A stretch of 64,000 bases of DNA, from NCBI RefSeq assembly GCF_019969725.1, contig NZ_JAHXYW010000001.1, positions 1 to 64,000 of the forward strand. The letters run 5' to 3'. Below the pieces are notes generated by a model. The model ran no database searches. It was not told where the DNA came from and saw nothing but the letters and a program-made list of their open reading frames with translations. The translations under genes and the position numbers were made by a program. The stretch comes from Neobacillus bataviensis (lineage in GTDB: Bacteria > Bacillota > Bacilli > Bacillales_B > DSM-18226). Positions 24,804-32,832 of the stretch are shown piece by piece. The first letter of the stretch is position 1. Every line of letters begins with the position of its first letter.

Positions 24804-25151
24804 TTATATTCCAAAGTGTATCATGTATTTATTTTCCTCTTTAGCCTTTATTATTTTAGAAGCTAACTGATTAAGTTCAGTCAAATTTTTATATATCGTT
24901 GAAGATGTACTCACATCATAAAACATTAATAAAGATTCAGGTGGAATAATTGTAATTCCCCAGTAAGCTAACCCAAACTCTGGGCGTTCAAGTGAATGAA
25001 AGTAGGTTCTCATACTAGATAAATGCTCACTTAATTGAATAATAATTTCATCATCAACAGAAATACAATTATATTTTTGTGGTTCATAACCAATATTTCT
25101 TTTCACATTTTCAATATTATCAATTATTCCAAATTCATGAACAGGCATCAT
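24804..25151 (-). CDS. Small soluble protein, unknown
   Basis: 115 residues from the first of two ATGs behind AGGAGG: MMPVHEFGIIDNIENVKRNI, then DDEIIIQLSEHLSSMRTYFH, FGLAYWGITIIPPESL and a helical end. The alternating helix/strand pattern and the phrase LAYWGITIIPP recur in Bacillus hypotheticals, but I cannot attach a function. Upstream in-frame ATG at 25172 lacks an RBS. Confidence 0.6.
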   Translation of the reverse strand: MMPVHEFGIIDNIENVKRNIGYEPQKYNCISVDDEIIIQLSEHLSSMRTYFHSLERPEFGLAYWGITIIPPESLLMFYDVSTSSTIYKNLTELNQLASKIIKAKEENKYMIHFGI

Positions 25152-25206
25152 TATCGACCTCCTGATACACATAGTATAATGCTTATAACACTAAATTGGT
25201 CTTTAG

Positions 25207-25325
25207 TCTAATAATAAAAGCCGCCAATATGGCAGCTGGACCTTGAACTCTTGCACCCGTTAATTTAAGTACAATTCTTCACAAACTTACTTTAACAGAA
25301 AAAGGGCTGCGGTAGCAGCTCAATA
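25207..25325 (+). repeat. Dispersed hairpin element, two hairpins
   Basis: AATAAAAGCCGCCAATATGG, GGCAGCTGG stem, ACTCTTGCACCCGTTAATTT, AAGTACAATTCTTCACAAAC tail, then AGAAAAAGGGCTGC with GCAGCTC as a second stem. Confidence 0.8.
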
Positions 25326-25429
25326 TTACCGTAACCTGTTGCAGGGATATTTGCTTTTCACACCATTGAAATAATTCCTCACTTTTAAGCACGAGATCGA
25401 GCACCAGCTAAAATAGAAAAGAAACTTAA

Positions 25430-26110
25430 TTAGCGTTCTCTAATTATTTTTAACATTTCCTCTTTGTTTCCATTGGCGAACATGTACCGAGCAACTAGTG
25501 CATCGTTTCCACTACTATCTGGATTATACGCTGGTGGATGCCAAAGATGAAATACTTTAGCGTCGTAGTTCACAAATTTTCCGCACAGGGTATTCACTGA
25601 CCATGCAAATGCATCATCTTCTCCTCCCCAGCCGACAAAACGTTCATCAAAACCACCGACTTTTTCAAATTTCCTTTTAGGAATAAGATTTACTTTACCG
25701 GCAAATCCATCGTACATCCAATTAACTTTCTGGCACTCTTCTAATTTTACATTTAGAGGCCAGCCCGGTTTATTTCTTATGACTCTTTCTGTAATTTCCA
25801 TTGGAAGATCATATACTTCCGTAAATGGAATTACCCATGCTGCATCACGCAATAATTTTATTGATTCTAGAATAATGTGAGGGTCGAACACAGTATCAGC
25901 ATCAACAATTAGAAGAATATCTCTTGTTGCTTCTCTTGCAGCAAGATTTACTGCCTTGCCTTTATTAAATCGACTACCTTTTGTTGTGCCAACAATCAAT
26001 TCGGCGCTAGGCATTGTTGTTTGAAAGAATTTTTTTACCCATAAAAATGCATCAAGCCGAGGACCGAAATCATTTTGAAAAGGTATTATTATTGAAACAT
26101 TCTCAAACAT
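25430..26110 (-). CDS. Family 2 glycosyltransferase with galactosyltransferase C-domain
   Basis: 226 residues. GT-A fold: VSIIIPFQNDFGPRLD at the start, DADT at 70-73 as the metal/nucleotide-sugar DxD motif, and GGFDERFVGWGGEDDAFA (152-169), the glyco_transf_7C motif of galactosyltransferase-type enzymes, followed by a HLWH motif. Cytoplasmic; would add a sugar to a glycan or glycolipid. No polysaccharide cluster adjoins, so the acceptor is unknown. AAGGTGAAG precedes the ATG. Confidence 0.85.
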   Translation of the reverse strand: MFENVSIIIPFQNDFGPRLDAFLWVKKFFQTTMPSAELIVGTTKGSRFNKGKAVNLAAREATRDILLIVDADTVFDPHIILESIKLLRDAAWVIPFTEVYDLPMEITERVIRNKPGWPLNVKLEECQKVNWMYDGFAGKVNLIPKRKFEKVGGFDERFVGWGGEDDAFAWSVNTLCGKFVNYDAKVFHLWHPPAYNPDSSGNDALVARYMFANGNKEEMLKIIRER

Positions 26111-26373
26111 ATAACTTCACCTTCCTAGGTAAAAGTACATTCCTTGTTATATTCATATTCCTTATCATATTCATTTGAAAAAACTTCGATATGGCAAAAC
26201 GCATGTCCAAGATAATATTTCTTCAATGACTCATTTCAAATCTTGACCTCTTAAGTGGCACAAGTAAGTACCCTTCACTCCACAATAGGTTCGAACTGCG
26301 TAAAAAGATCAAAGTTTAATTTCCATTAAAATGGTTATCATGGTAATAAAAATAATAATAAGGATGTTAGGTA
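26111..26373. other. Intergenic, repeat debris only
   Basis: No gene seen. A fragment AAAAGTACATTCCTTG near 26132 and CTCTTAAGTGGCACAAGTAA near 26250 look like decayed 3' parts of the dispersed element. Confidence 0.4.
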
Positions 26374-26922
26374 ATGCAAAATATTTTTGAGGCAGCTTTC
26401 GATTACCTAAAAACAACATATGACTTTGAGCCAAAACCTCGTCCCCATATAGGCGAAGCGATGGGATGCTGGCTTTATTACACTGCCCTAGCAGAAGAAG
26501 TCCCTGTTCTTGAAGCTTCTTTAAACACAACAACTGATGATGATTTAATAACATTGATAAAAAAATCAAAAAATCTTGGAGAACATCAAAAGAATATCCT
26601 CAAAAATTTTATGATTAATGAAGGGATACCCTTGTCTCAAGAATCTGAATCTAAACCGAAATCTGACCCAAACAGTGTACCTTTAGGTGCGAAAATGACT
26701 GATGAGGAAATCGCCAATTTTATTTCTGTAAAAATTGCCACTAATATCATTATGTGTGCTACAAACATGAGTCAAAGTATTCGTAATGATATTGGTCTAA
26801 TGTGGGCAAGATTCCAAGCAGAAAAAATGATATTTGGTATGGAAGTTAAAATTGCTATGCGTAAAAGGGGTTGGATTAAAGTTCCACCTTATTTTTATAC
26901 ACCTGGGGCACCGAGCAATTAA
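26374..26922 (+). CDS. Single-domain DUF3231 protein
   Basis: 182 residues, helical, ferritin-like arrangement typical of DUF3231: HIGEAMGCWLYYTALAEEVP, a helix pair ending in NEGIPL, then VPLGAKMTDEEIANFISVKI, MCATNMSQSIRNDIGLMWAR and the family end KRGWIKVPPYF. Function unproven; relatives are common in spore formers. The terminator starts inside the last codons. Confidence 0.85.
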   Translation: MQNIFEAAFDYLKTTYDFEPKPRPHIGEAMGCWLYYTALAEEVPVLEASLNTTTDDDLITLIKKSKNLGEHQKNILKNFMINEGIPLSQESESKPKSDPNSVPLGAKMTDEEIANFISVKIATNIIMCATNMSQSIRNDIGLMWARFQAEKMIFGMEVKIAMRKRGWIKVPPYFYTPGAPSN

Positions 26923-26937
26923 TTACGGTGCCTTTTT
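26907..26937 (+). terminator. Intrinsic terminator overlapping DUF3231 stop
   Basis: GGCACCG/CGGTGCC with TTTTT immediately after. Confidence 0.85.
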
Positions 26938-27123
26938 CGATTCCTATTAATTGCACAATATCCCTCTTGAGCGGCATAAAAGCTGCTTTAATGAACACCT
27001 GAAATTTTTAAAAATCGAAACTTTGTAATTGGTTAATACCCAAAAACTTCCTTTTGATGTGTTACCGTTTTCAATGATATTTTAAATAACGGCTCTCAAT
27101 CAGAAACAGGGGGCATCATTGTA

Positions 27124-27261
27124 TTGGTTATTGGAAGCAAAGTAATTTTCGAATCAGAAATTTATGTTATTCATTGGATTTACGATAGTGGATATTGCGA
27201 AGTAAAAAAAGATAATGATATAAAGTTAGTTAAACTCTCCGACCTAACACCACTGGAATAA
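27124..27261 (+). CDS. Possible 45-aa protein
   Basis: TTG start 10 nt after AGGGGG: VIGSKVIFESEIYVIHWIYD, SGYCEVKKDN, then LVKLSDLTPLE. The strand-rich pattern resembles small KOW/DUF2187-type barrels, though no family is certain. A good terminator at 27295-27320 supports an expressed unit. Confidence 0.5.
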   Translation: MVIGSKVIFESEIYVIHWIYDSGYCEVKKDNDIKLVKLSDLTPLE

Positions 27262-27294
27262 ACATCAATCAGATTTCTGATTTGGGAGTCAATT

Positions 27295-27320
27295 AGCACT
27301 CGTGCATCGAGTGCTTTTAT
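27295..27320 (+). terminator. Intrinsic terminator
   Basis: AGCACTCG/CGAGTGCT, 5-nt loop, then TTTTAT. Confidence 0.75.
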
Positions 27321-27374
27321 ATTTGCATAAATATATTTTAGAGTCAGGGGACATCTAAGCCATATGATGCACCT

Positions 27375-27473
27375 TTTCTTCTTCAACTGTCCTGCCCCAA
27401 TAGTCGAATGAGAAAAGGCTGCCGCAGCAGCCAATCTTCTTTAATTCAAGCACCCCTTAGCTCAAGAAGAAGC
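27375..27473 (+). repeat. Dispersed hairpin element, full copy
   Basis: CTTCTTCAACTGTCCTGCCC, AATAGTCGAATGAG, stem GGCTGC-CGCA-GCAGCC (perfect), then TTCAAGCACCCCTTAGCTCA. Confidence 0.85.
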
Positions 27474-27478
27474 AAGTA

Positions 27479-27907
27479 TTACAAAATTGTTCTTATATTA
27501 TTTTTATAAATATCCACTTTGTTTGCTATAAAATTCAATGATTGAGTTTTTCCATTTATTTCAAGACCAATATTTATTGATAAAGGTAATTGAATTTTTG
27601 TAACAACTTCTTCTAAGGCATAGTATTCGTCTTTATTTTTATTATAAAAAACAACTGAACTAATAATTACTTCATCATCTTCAATATCAAGACTGCACAT
27701 CATTGGAAACTTTTCACCATCATTTGTTGCTAATTCCCCTGATACTATTGAACCATTTAGATCTTCTGTGAAATTATTTGTTTCTGATGGTCTTACCCAC
27801 GTTTCGTTTTGTTCTACATTTTCCTCTTCATCAATTGCCCATTCCCAAATCGTACTTTCTTTAAAGTCTTCTATGGTTAATTCATCGACTGGTTTACTTT
27901 TACTCAT
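27479..27907 (-). CDS. Acidic hypothetical protein, immunity-protein-like
   Basis: 142 residues from the ATG at 27907 with AAGGAGA upstream; the longer frame to 27976 lacks an RBS. Acidic, beta-rich: DELTIEDFKESTIWEWAIDE, EQNETWVRPSETNNF, GELATNDGEKFPMMCSLDIE, YYALEEVVTKIQLP. The composition and the opening phrase 'FKESTIWEWAIDEEE' are like small Bacillus proteins sometimes listed as immunity proteins, but no toxin gene adjoins, so the role is open. Confidence 0.6.
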   Translation of the reverse strand: MSKSKPVDELTIEDFKESTIWEWAIDEEENVEQNETWVRPSETNNFTEDLNGSIVSGELATNDGEKFPMMCSLDIEDDEVIISSVVFYNKNKDEYYALEEVVTKIQLPLSINIGLEINGKTQSLNFIANKVDIYKNNIRTIL

Positions 27908-27966
27908 AATTACTATCTCCTTTATTGCCCGTCTAACGGATAAATTCCATTTAGTGACATATAAAT

Positions 27967-28060
27967 CCTTCTTCAAGTAACCTGCCCCGTTAGCTGAACA
28001 AGCAAAAAGACCTCCGCAGCGATCTCATCTTTAACAAATGCACCCCTTTAGCTGAAGAAC
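27967..28060 (+). repeat. Dispersed hairpin element, full copy
   Basis: CTTCTTCAAGTAACCTGCCC, CGTTAGCTGAACAAG, stem GACCTCCGCAGCGATC (one arm changed), then AATGCACCCCTTTAGCTGAA. Confidence 0.8.
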
Positions 28061-28233
28061 TAATATTATAAAGTGTTTAGTTATAATAAAATAATTACAC
28101 CAATCTTCACCCCAAGTATCCGTTACAATTCTTCCATCTGGCAGGGCCTATCGTAAATTAATTAATTTTTTCCATAGTTTATTAGTTTGAACTAGAAGCA
28201 TTTCAAAATGTCTAATATTCGTCCGTCGGCATC

Positions 28234-28839
28234 CTACTCCATGTTGCGGAAAATCGGTTTTCCCGCAGCCTCGTAGCGCAAAAGAACCGAACCGCTCCGG
28301 AACGTTCTGGATTCAAGCAATTGCAGGGCCGTCGGTATCGTTCCAGAATCGAAAAACCGTTTTCCCTTTCCGAGCAATACCGGAAACTGCCAGATGTTCA
28401 TGCGGTCAATCAGCTCGTGACGCAGCAATGTCTGGATTAGGTCGCTGCTGCCGGCGACGTGCACCTCTCCATACCTCTCCTTCAGCAATGGCACACTTGT
28501 GGTCACATCCGCATCGAGAAGCTTTGAGTTGTTCCAATCGACGCTCGTTAATGTGCGGGATACGACATATTTAGGTTTCTCGTTCAACAGCTTGGTGAAC
28601 GGGTTGCTGGCCGGAGCCTGCTGCCAGTACGGCGCGAAGATCTCGTACGTTTTTCGACCGAGCAACAGCGCATCGAGACTCGCATAATCAGCCGCGATCA
28701 GTTGTCCGGACTCTGCATCGACATACGGTGCCTGCCACCCGCCATAGCCGAAACCGCCCTCGAGATCTTCATCGAGCCCTCCCGGAGCTTGAATAACGCC
28801 ATCCAACGTCATGAACATATGTACAATCAGTTTTCCCAT
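28234..28839 (-). CDS. RibD-C/dihydrofolate-reductase-like protein, foreign composition
   Basis: 201 residues of the RibD C-terminal/DHFR-like superfamily: LIVHMFMTLDGVIQAPGG, LLGRKTYEIFAPYW, KYVVSRTLTSVDW and FPVLLGKGKRFFDSG are the standard landmarks with the NADPH-binding loop. Start taken at the second ATG. Base composition is far higher in GC than its neighbours (34 of 60 bases are G/C in the line from 28261), and its codons favour G/C at third positions, so recent transfer is likely. Substrate unknown. Confidence 0.85.
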   Translation of the reverse strand: MGKLIVHMFMTLDGVIQAPGGLDEDLEGGFGYGGWQAPYVDAESGQLIAADYASLDALLLGRKTYEIFAPYWQQAPASNPFTKLLNEKPKYVVSRTLTSVDWNNSKLLDADVTTSVPLLKERYGEVHVAGSSDLIQTLLRHELIDRMNIWQFPVLLGKGKRFFDSGTIPTALQLLESRTFRSGSVLLRYEAAGKPIFRNME

Positions 28840-28926
28840 GTTCCTTTTCATCCTTTCTAAATAATTACTTTAGGAAAATTAAAAAACCTTATTTAGTATT
28901 ACAATTTCAACAAACAAAGTATAAAT

Positions 28927-29027
28927 TCCTTGTTCAACTAATGCTGCTCCGTTACTTGAAAAAAGAAAAAGCGATCCCTCGTTATTGAAGAATCGCCCCG
29001 GATATTTTAAATGAAAACCTTCAAAAT
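28927..29027 (+). repeat. Dispersed hairpin element, full copy
   Basis: CTTGTTCAACTAATGCTGCT, CCGTTACTTGAAAAAAG, stem GCGAT/ATCGC around CCCTCGTTATTGAAGA, then CCCCGGATATTTTAAATG. Like 5322-5450 in its stem type. Confidence 0.7.
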
Positions 29028-29162
29028 AATTAGCTGACCAAACGCCACTCAGAATCTCTTTCGAGCTGTTAAATTAGCCATTATTAAAAAGGCAAACACA
29101 AAATGTGCTCGCCTTTTTATAACAATGTGGAAATAGATATAATACTTCGGGATACTTAATGC

Positions 29163-29315
29163 TTATGTGACAGGTTGCATTCTTAACATTGAAGTCTTTC
29201 TTAATAGCAAAGAGTCTCTTAAATAATTCAACCTTTGGTTTATGTTATCCAATAAGAATGCTGCCTTAATTAATAATGTAATTAAAGCTGAAAATAAGCA
29301 AATAAGTTTTTTCAA
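29163..29315 (-). CDS. Possible 50-aa small protein
   Basis: TTG start behind GGGAGGAT: MKKLICLFSALITLLIKAAF, then a basic amphipathic tail INQRLNYLRDSLLLRKTS. It could be a membrane or exported peptide. No family recognised; the good RBS is the main support. Confidence 0.5.
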   Translation of the reverse strand: MKKLICLFSALITLLIKAAFLLDNINQRLNYLRDSLLLRKTSMLRMQPVT

Positions 29316-29387
29316 AATATATCCTCCCACATTGAAGTTTAGTGTTAAAAAATAACACCAGTCTTATTATTCGCTTTAAAATAAAAT

Positions 29388-30398
29388 TTAATGATTATTA
29401 TTAATAATTTGAACCCGGTCCTCCATTTGTGGTGGTTCTTCAAACCATCCTTGTTTAATCTTAATTTTAATTCCTTCATCCGCGTAGAAATAAATATCCT
29501 TTGCAATTAATGCAGTTTTTAAAGAAATGTCATTTCTTAAAGTAAAAAAAGTCCCAAAACTACTCCCAACCATACAAAACCCGTTTAGAAGGAAAACACA
29601 ATGCATCATGAGTTTTTCAGAAAATGGGGGAATGGTTGAAGTTGTTACCGTACTTCCCGAAGTAGCGGAAAACTGAACATTGCTATCTAAAAGAATTTCT
29701 TGAAAAGTTTTAATTTGCTTCTTACAAAGTTCTATTCCTTTTACAAAGAATTCTTTAACCTCTTTTGTCTTTGAACATTGAGCAAATCCTGTAATAAGCT
29801 GCAATCCAACATTATTTGACTCCACTGCGTGATGAAGTATACCCAGTTCTAGGTCATTCAAAGCCCTCTTAGGATCAAATAGGTTCAATCCACTCATATA
29901 ACTTTTACTTTTAATAAACTCAGTTGACTTTGGCATGGTCGATTTTGGAGGAAGAGAAAGAATCCCTTTTTCTAGCAAATATTGAGTGGCTAACATATAA
30001 ATTCTTTGAGTGGTAGAAGTAAGTCCCTCATAAAGCCTCATCACTTGGTTGTTGTAAGCCATATTCATATTCATGGTGTACATTCCCATACTAACTTCTT
30101 TTAAAATACGAACAAACATAATATCAAATCCATTGTCATACAACTTTGGTGCTTCTAAGTTCACATCTTCTTTTGTAAATCCAACAGGCTTCACCATTCC
30201 TTGGTCTAGAAATATCTTTTCCATCTCTAAAACATAAGAATTCAGTGATTCCCACAAACCGCCCGTAATATTTTTAGCCCGTGGGTCATCTGCCTTTTCA
30301 AAGAAATATTCTAACATCCTGAGAATCAGTGTTTTTTCTTGATAAGTTAACCAAAGTGTTCCCACTTCTGATGCACTTAAAGGATTTGTTAGGGCCAA
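29388..30398 (-). CDS. Two-domain DUF3231 protein
   Basis: 336 residues from a TTG with GGAGG 9 nt upstream. Two DUF3231 bundles: about 1-160 (LSASEVGTLWLTYQEKTLIL, MVKPVGFTKEDVN, YEGLTSTTQRIYMLA) and about 175-330 (LELGILHHAVESNNVGLQLI, STIPPFSEKLMMHCVFLLNG). It ends with GWFEEPPQMEDR, almost the same as the 49821 paralogue. Helical and probably cytoplasmic; role unknown, spore association plausible from the taxonomic spread of the family. Confidence 0.85.
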   Translation of the reverse strand: MALTNPLSASEVGTLWLTYQEKTLILRMLEYFFEKADDPRAKNITGGLWESLNSYVLEMEKIFLDQGMVKPVGFTKEDVNLEAPKLYDNGFDIMFVRILKEVSMGMYTMNMNMAYNNQVMRLYEGLTSTTQRIYMLATQYLLEKGILSLPPKSTMPKSTEFIKSKSYMSGLNLFDPKRALNDLELGILHHAVESNNVGLQLITGFAQCSKTKEVKEFFVKGIELCKKQIKTFQEILLDSNVQFSATSGSTVTTSTIPPFSEKLMMHCVFLLNGFCMVGSSFGTFFTLRNDISLKTALIAKDIYFYADEGIKIKIKQGWFEEPPQMEDRVQIINNNH

Positions 30399-30498
30399 TA
30401 GAATTAACCTCCAAGCTTTTTTTTTATTTTTCACGACCAATTTACTTATTATGTAAAAAGAAGGAAATTAATACATGTGTAACGACGCCATGCAAACC

Positions 30499-30530
30499 AT
30501 TCTTCTTCAACTTCCAGTTAGTGCAATAAC
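30499..30530 (+). repeat. Dispersed hairpin element, 5' box
   Basis: ATTCTTCTTCAACTTCCAGT, TAGTGCAATAAC. Its TTA provides the stop codon of the LysE-type gene. Confidence 0.55.
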
Positions 30531-31129
30531 CCCCAAAAGGAATATATTCCAAATAAAAAAATGATAAGACCTGATAATCGGTTAATCCATATTAAGGTTT
30601 GTTTTTTTAGAGCTTCCTTGAAAAGCCCTACAACAAAACAGAGTATAAGCCACCAAATTCCTGAACCAATAAATACACCCAAAACCAAAGTGACCACTGA
30701 TCCTTCATTAACTTGAGTGAGTCCTAATCCGGAAAAGATGCCAATAAAAGATAATATCGTCATAGGGTTTGTCAAAGTAAGGAGAAAAACTGAGGCATAA
30801 TCCCCAAGTAAATGCTGACGTTGGACTCGTGCAGGGATTTCTGATGCTTTAGATATTGCTGTTTTTATTCCTAAATAACAGAGGAATACTCCCCCTGCTA
30901 AATGAAACCAAAACTGGTATCCTATAAAAAAATTTGTAATAAAGGTCAAACCAAGCCCTGCAATAAGTCCATAAACGGCATCCGCACTTGCTGCCCCAAC
31001 TCCCGACACAATTCCATATATTCTCCCCTGACTTAATGTTCTTTTAATTACCAGGACACCAATAGGTCCTACAGGTGCAGCAATAGAAAAACCAATAACT
31101 AAACCTTTCAAAAACACAAGAATCTCCAT
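30518..31129 (-). CDS. LysE/RhtB-family amino acid exporter
   Basis: 203 residues with six membrane segments, the classic LysE size. The N-terminal GFSIAAPVGPIGVLVIKRTL carries the conserved GPxG motif, followed by GVGAASADAVYGLIAGLGL and LLTLTNPMTILSF, both family hallmarks. It would export an amino acid or related solute. The specific substrate cannot be read from the sequence. GGAAGGA before the ATG. The stop codon lies in a repeat box. Confidence 0.9.
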   Translation of the reverse strand: MEILVFLKGLVIGFSIAAPVGPIGVLVIKRTLSQGRIYGIVSGVGAASADAVYGLIAGLGLTFITNFFIGYQFWFHLAGGVFLCYLGIKTAISKASEIPARVQRQHLLGDYASVFLLTLTNPMTILSFIGIFSGLGLTQVNEGSVVTLVLGVFIGSGIWWLILCFVVGLFKEALKKQTLIWINRLSGLIIFLFGIYSFWGLLH

Positions 31130-31189
31130 AGGTGGCTATCCTTCCAAATAAAATTTCTAAAATTTATTATAGTGTAATAATATGTTACG

Positions 31190-31266
31190 CTATCCTGCTT
31201 TGAAGCACAAAAAAAGCTGTCTTCAATTGCAGCTGGATCTTTAACATAAGCACCCGTTCAATAAAA
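31190..31266 (+). repeat. Dispersed hairpin element, full
   Basis: ATCCTGCTTTGAAGCACAAA, stem AGCTGTCTTCAATTGCAGCT, then AACATAAGCACCCGTTCAAT. Confidence 0.7.
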
Positions 31267-31372
31267 AATAACTCATTTATAATATTCAATCAACCAACAA
31301 TCCTGATATTCCCCCTCTTGGAGTCCATGATACGGGAGTATCTTAACTTTTTGTGTAAATCCTCCAAATCCA

Positions 31373-31430
31373 TCTTAAACTAATATGCTTCGTTTGTAGA
31401 CAAGAAAAAGGGCTGCCGAAGCACCCCAAT
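31373..31430 (+). repeat. Dispersed hairpin element, 5' box and hairpin
   Basis: CTTAAACTAATATGCTTCGT, AGACAAGAAAAAGGGCTGCC, GAAGCACCCC. Right-hand box missing. Confidence 0.65.
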
Positions 31431-31488
31431 CTCGATAAGTCTTTTTTTCACTATATCATGCAGTTTCTTGTAATGAATTTTAGAGATT

Positions 31489-31513
31489 GGGCTTTTGTTT
31501 TTCACAAAAGCCC
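31489..31513. repeat. Stem-loop upstream of YjcZ genes
   Basis: GGGCTTTTG/CAAAAGCCC with a 7-nt loop, about 60 bp before the first YjcZ-type start; possible terminator of incoming transcription. Confidence 0.5.
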
Positions 31514-31571
31514 TGACACCTTTTAAATTTAGTCATATTTTGTAAGGAATAGATGTAAAGGAGGTTATTAA

Positions 31572-31682
31572 ATGGACGGTGTTGGAGCTGGTGGAGGTTT
31601 CGCATTAATCGTTGTATTGTTTATCCTTCTTATTATTATAGGAGCGTCCTTTATGGGCGGAGGATTCGGCGGCTTTTATTAA
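31572..31682 (+). CDS. YjcZ-family spore peptide 1
   Basis: 36 residues: a Gly-rich start (MDGVGAGGG), the hydrophobic core [18 protein letters not shown] and a Gly/aromatic end. This is the YjcZ/SscA-type small sporulation peptide pattern. AAAGGAGG precedes the ATG. Followed at 33 bp by a second member. Expected to be made in the sporangium and end up in the coat; no sporulation promoter was identified by eye. Confidence 0.85.
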   Translation: MDGVGAGGGFALIVVLFILLIIIGASFMGGGFGGFY

Positions 31683-31715
31683 TTAACTAATAATCATTAA
31701 AAGGAGGGGAAATTT

Positions 31716-31856
31716 ATGTTCGGATATGGAGGATTCGGCGGCTGTGGCTGTGGTGGCTTCGGTTACGGTGGCGGCTTTGGTTATGGCGGAGGTTTTGCCT
31801 TAATCGTTGTCTTGTTCATTTTATTAATTATCATTGGAGCAACTATCTTTTATTAA
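31716..31856 (+). CDS. YjcZ-family spore peptide 2
   Basis: 46 residues: extended Gly/Tyr/Phe repeats ([13 protein letters not shown]) with two Cys, then the same [16 protein letters not shown] core. AAAAGGAGGGG upstream. Together with the first gene forms a tandem pair ended by a strong terminator. A typical coat-associated composition. Confidence 0.85.
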   Translation: MFGYGGFGGCGCGGFGYGGGFGYGGGFALIVVLFILLIIIGATIFY

Positions 31857-31886
31857 GAAGAAGCATCCAACCTATTTTTTTCAAAT

Positions 31887-31915
31887 AAAAAAGCCCTTTT
31901 TTTTAGGGCTTTTTT
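31887..31915 (+). terminator. Intrinsic terminator of the YjcZ pair
   Basis: AAAAAAGCCC/GGGCTTTTTT. Confidence 0.85.
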
Positions 31916-31959
31916 ATCTGGCTTTCATGCACTGAACACAACACATAACACCTTTTTTG

Positions 31960-32045
31960 TTGAATCTGAACCAATAAATAATAGTACAGTAAGAAAAAAG
32001 ACCGCCGCAGCGATCGCTTTCTTTTTCTCTAGCACATGTTCCTTG
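31960..32045 (+). repeat. Dispersed hairpin element, full
   Basis: GAACCAATAAATAATAGTAC, AAAAAGACCGCCGCAGCGATC-type stem, then TTCTCTAGCACATGTTCC. Same orientation although the flanking genes are on the plus strand. Confidence 0.75.
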
Positions 32046-32156
32046 AAATAGAAATTTCTCGCATAAATAAATTGAATTTTTTCTATTAGAACAGTCAAGT
32101 ATAGACTATTATATAAAAGTACGATACATATTATTTACCGTTTGGAGGAACGCATT

Positions 32157-32525
32157 GTGAAAATGGAGCATGTGGGGATTATGGTCAATGACATGGACGA
32201 GTCTTTAGAGTTCTATCAAAAGATCCTCGGTTTAGAATTAAGAAATAGAGAGTGGTTAAATGACACTGTTGAGCTTGCCTTTTTATTTTTTCCTGAGCAG
32301 CCGAGTGTAGAGGTTGAACTTGTCTACGGCGGCCCGGTTGAAAACGAAGGAATAGTTAACCACTTGGCCTTTACTGTTGAAAACATTGAAGCTGAACTCG
32401 TACGTTTTAAAAAAGCAGGCGTCAAATTAGTAGATGAAGAACCTCGAAGCATTTTAAATAATACTGTTAAAATTGCCTTTTTCCAAGGTCCAAATGGTGA
32501 GAAGCTAGAACTCGTAGAAAGATAA
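32157..32525 (+). CDS. VOC-family protein (methylmalonyl-CoA-epimerase/glyoxalase-like)
   Basis: 122 residues from GTG 32157, 8 nt after GGAGG; the longer frame begins inside the RBS. VOC fold: MEHVGIMVNDMDESLEFYQK, HLAFTVENIEAELVRF, and FFQGPNGEKLELVE with Glu as the last metal ligand; His in MEHVGI and NHLAF are the other ligands. The pattern is close to glyoxalase I and methylmalonyl-CoA epimerase, but the substrate is not defined. Terminator at 32542-32566. Confidence 0.8.
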   Translation: MKMEHVGIMVNDMDESLEFYQKILGLELRNREWLNDTVELAFLFFPEQPSVEVELVYGGPVENEGIVNHLAFTVENIEAELVRFKKAGVKLVDEEPRSILNNTVKIAFFQGPNGEKLELVER

Positions 32526-32541
32526 GTGTATATAGCAAAGT

Positions 32542-32566
32542 GAGTGGCTCGCCGCTCTCCTTTTTT
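32542..32566 (+). terminator. Intrinsic terminator
   Basis: GAGTGGC/GCCGCTC compact stem followed by CCTTTTTT. Confidence 0.7.
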
Positions 32567-32609
32567 GGAAAAAAATGTTTATTTACCTATATTATATAGG
32601 AGAAATAGA

Positions 32610-32642
32610 GGGGAAATTTTAAAAAGTGTCCCTCTTTCCCCT
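32610..32642 (-). terminator. Hairpin after the small membrane protein
   Basis: AGGGGAAA/TTTCCCCT, adjacent to the stop of the minus-strand gene. Confidence 0.45.
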
Positions 32643-32643
32643 A

Positions 32644-32832
32644 TTAGTCGTCTTTAGTTAAACTTTTTAATAACTTGTGGTGTTTATGCAGTTTATGGAT
32701 AATATAGCTGAATTGGAATACTGAGAATACTTGAATGTAGTTGGCTAGGTCGCTTAAGCCAATGACATTAAGCATGATAGCTGTAACTACTATGGTAATC
32801 CAAAACTCTAGTGACCTTATATAGCCTAGCAC
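32644..32832 (-). CDS. Small membrane protein with basic tail
   Basis: 62 residues from GTG, with GGGGAG before it. One or two helices (FWITIVVTAIMLNVIGL and IQVFSVFQFSYII), then a His/Lys-rich cytoplasmic tail HKLHKHHKLLKSLTKDD. Not recognised. Confidence 0.55.
   Translation of the reverse strand: MLGYIRSLEFWITIVVTAIMLNVIGLSDLANYIQVFSVFQFSYIIHKLHKHHKLLKSLTKDD

Noticed and set aside
27180..27434. Minus-strand 84-residue frame
   Set aside because: Crosses a terminator and a dispersed repeat; antisense to the small plus-strand gene; no RBS.
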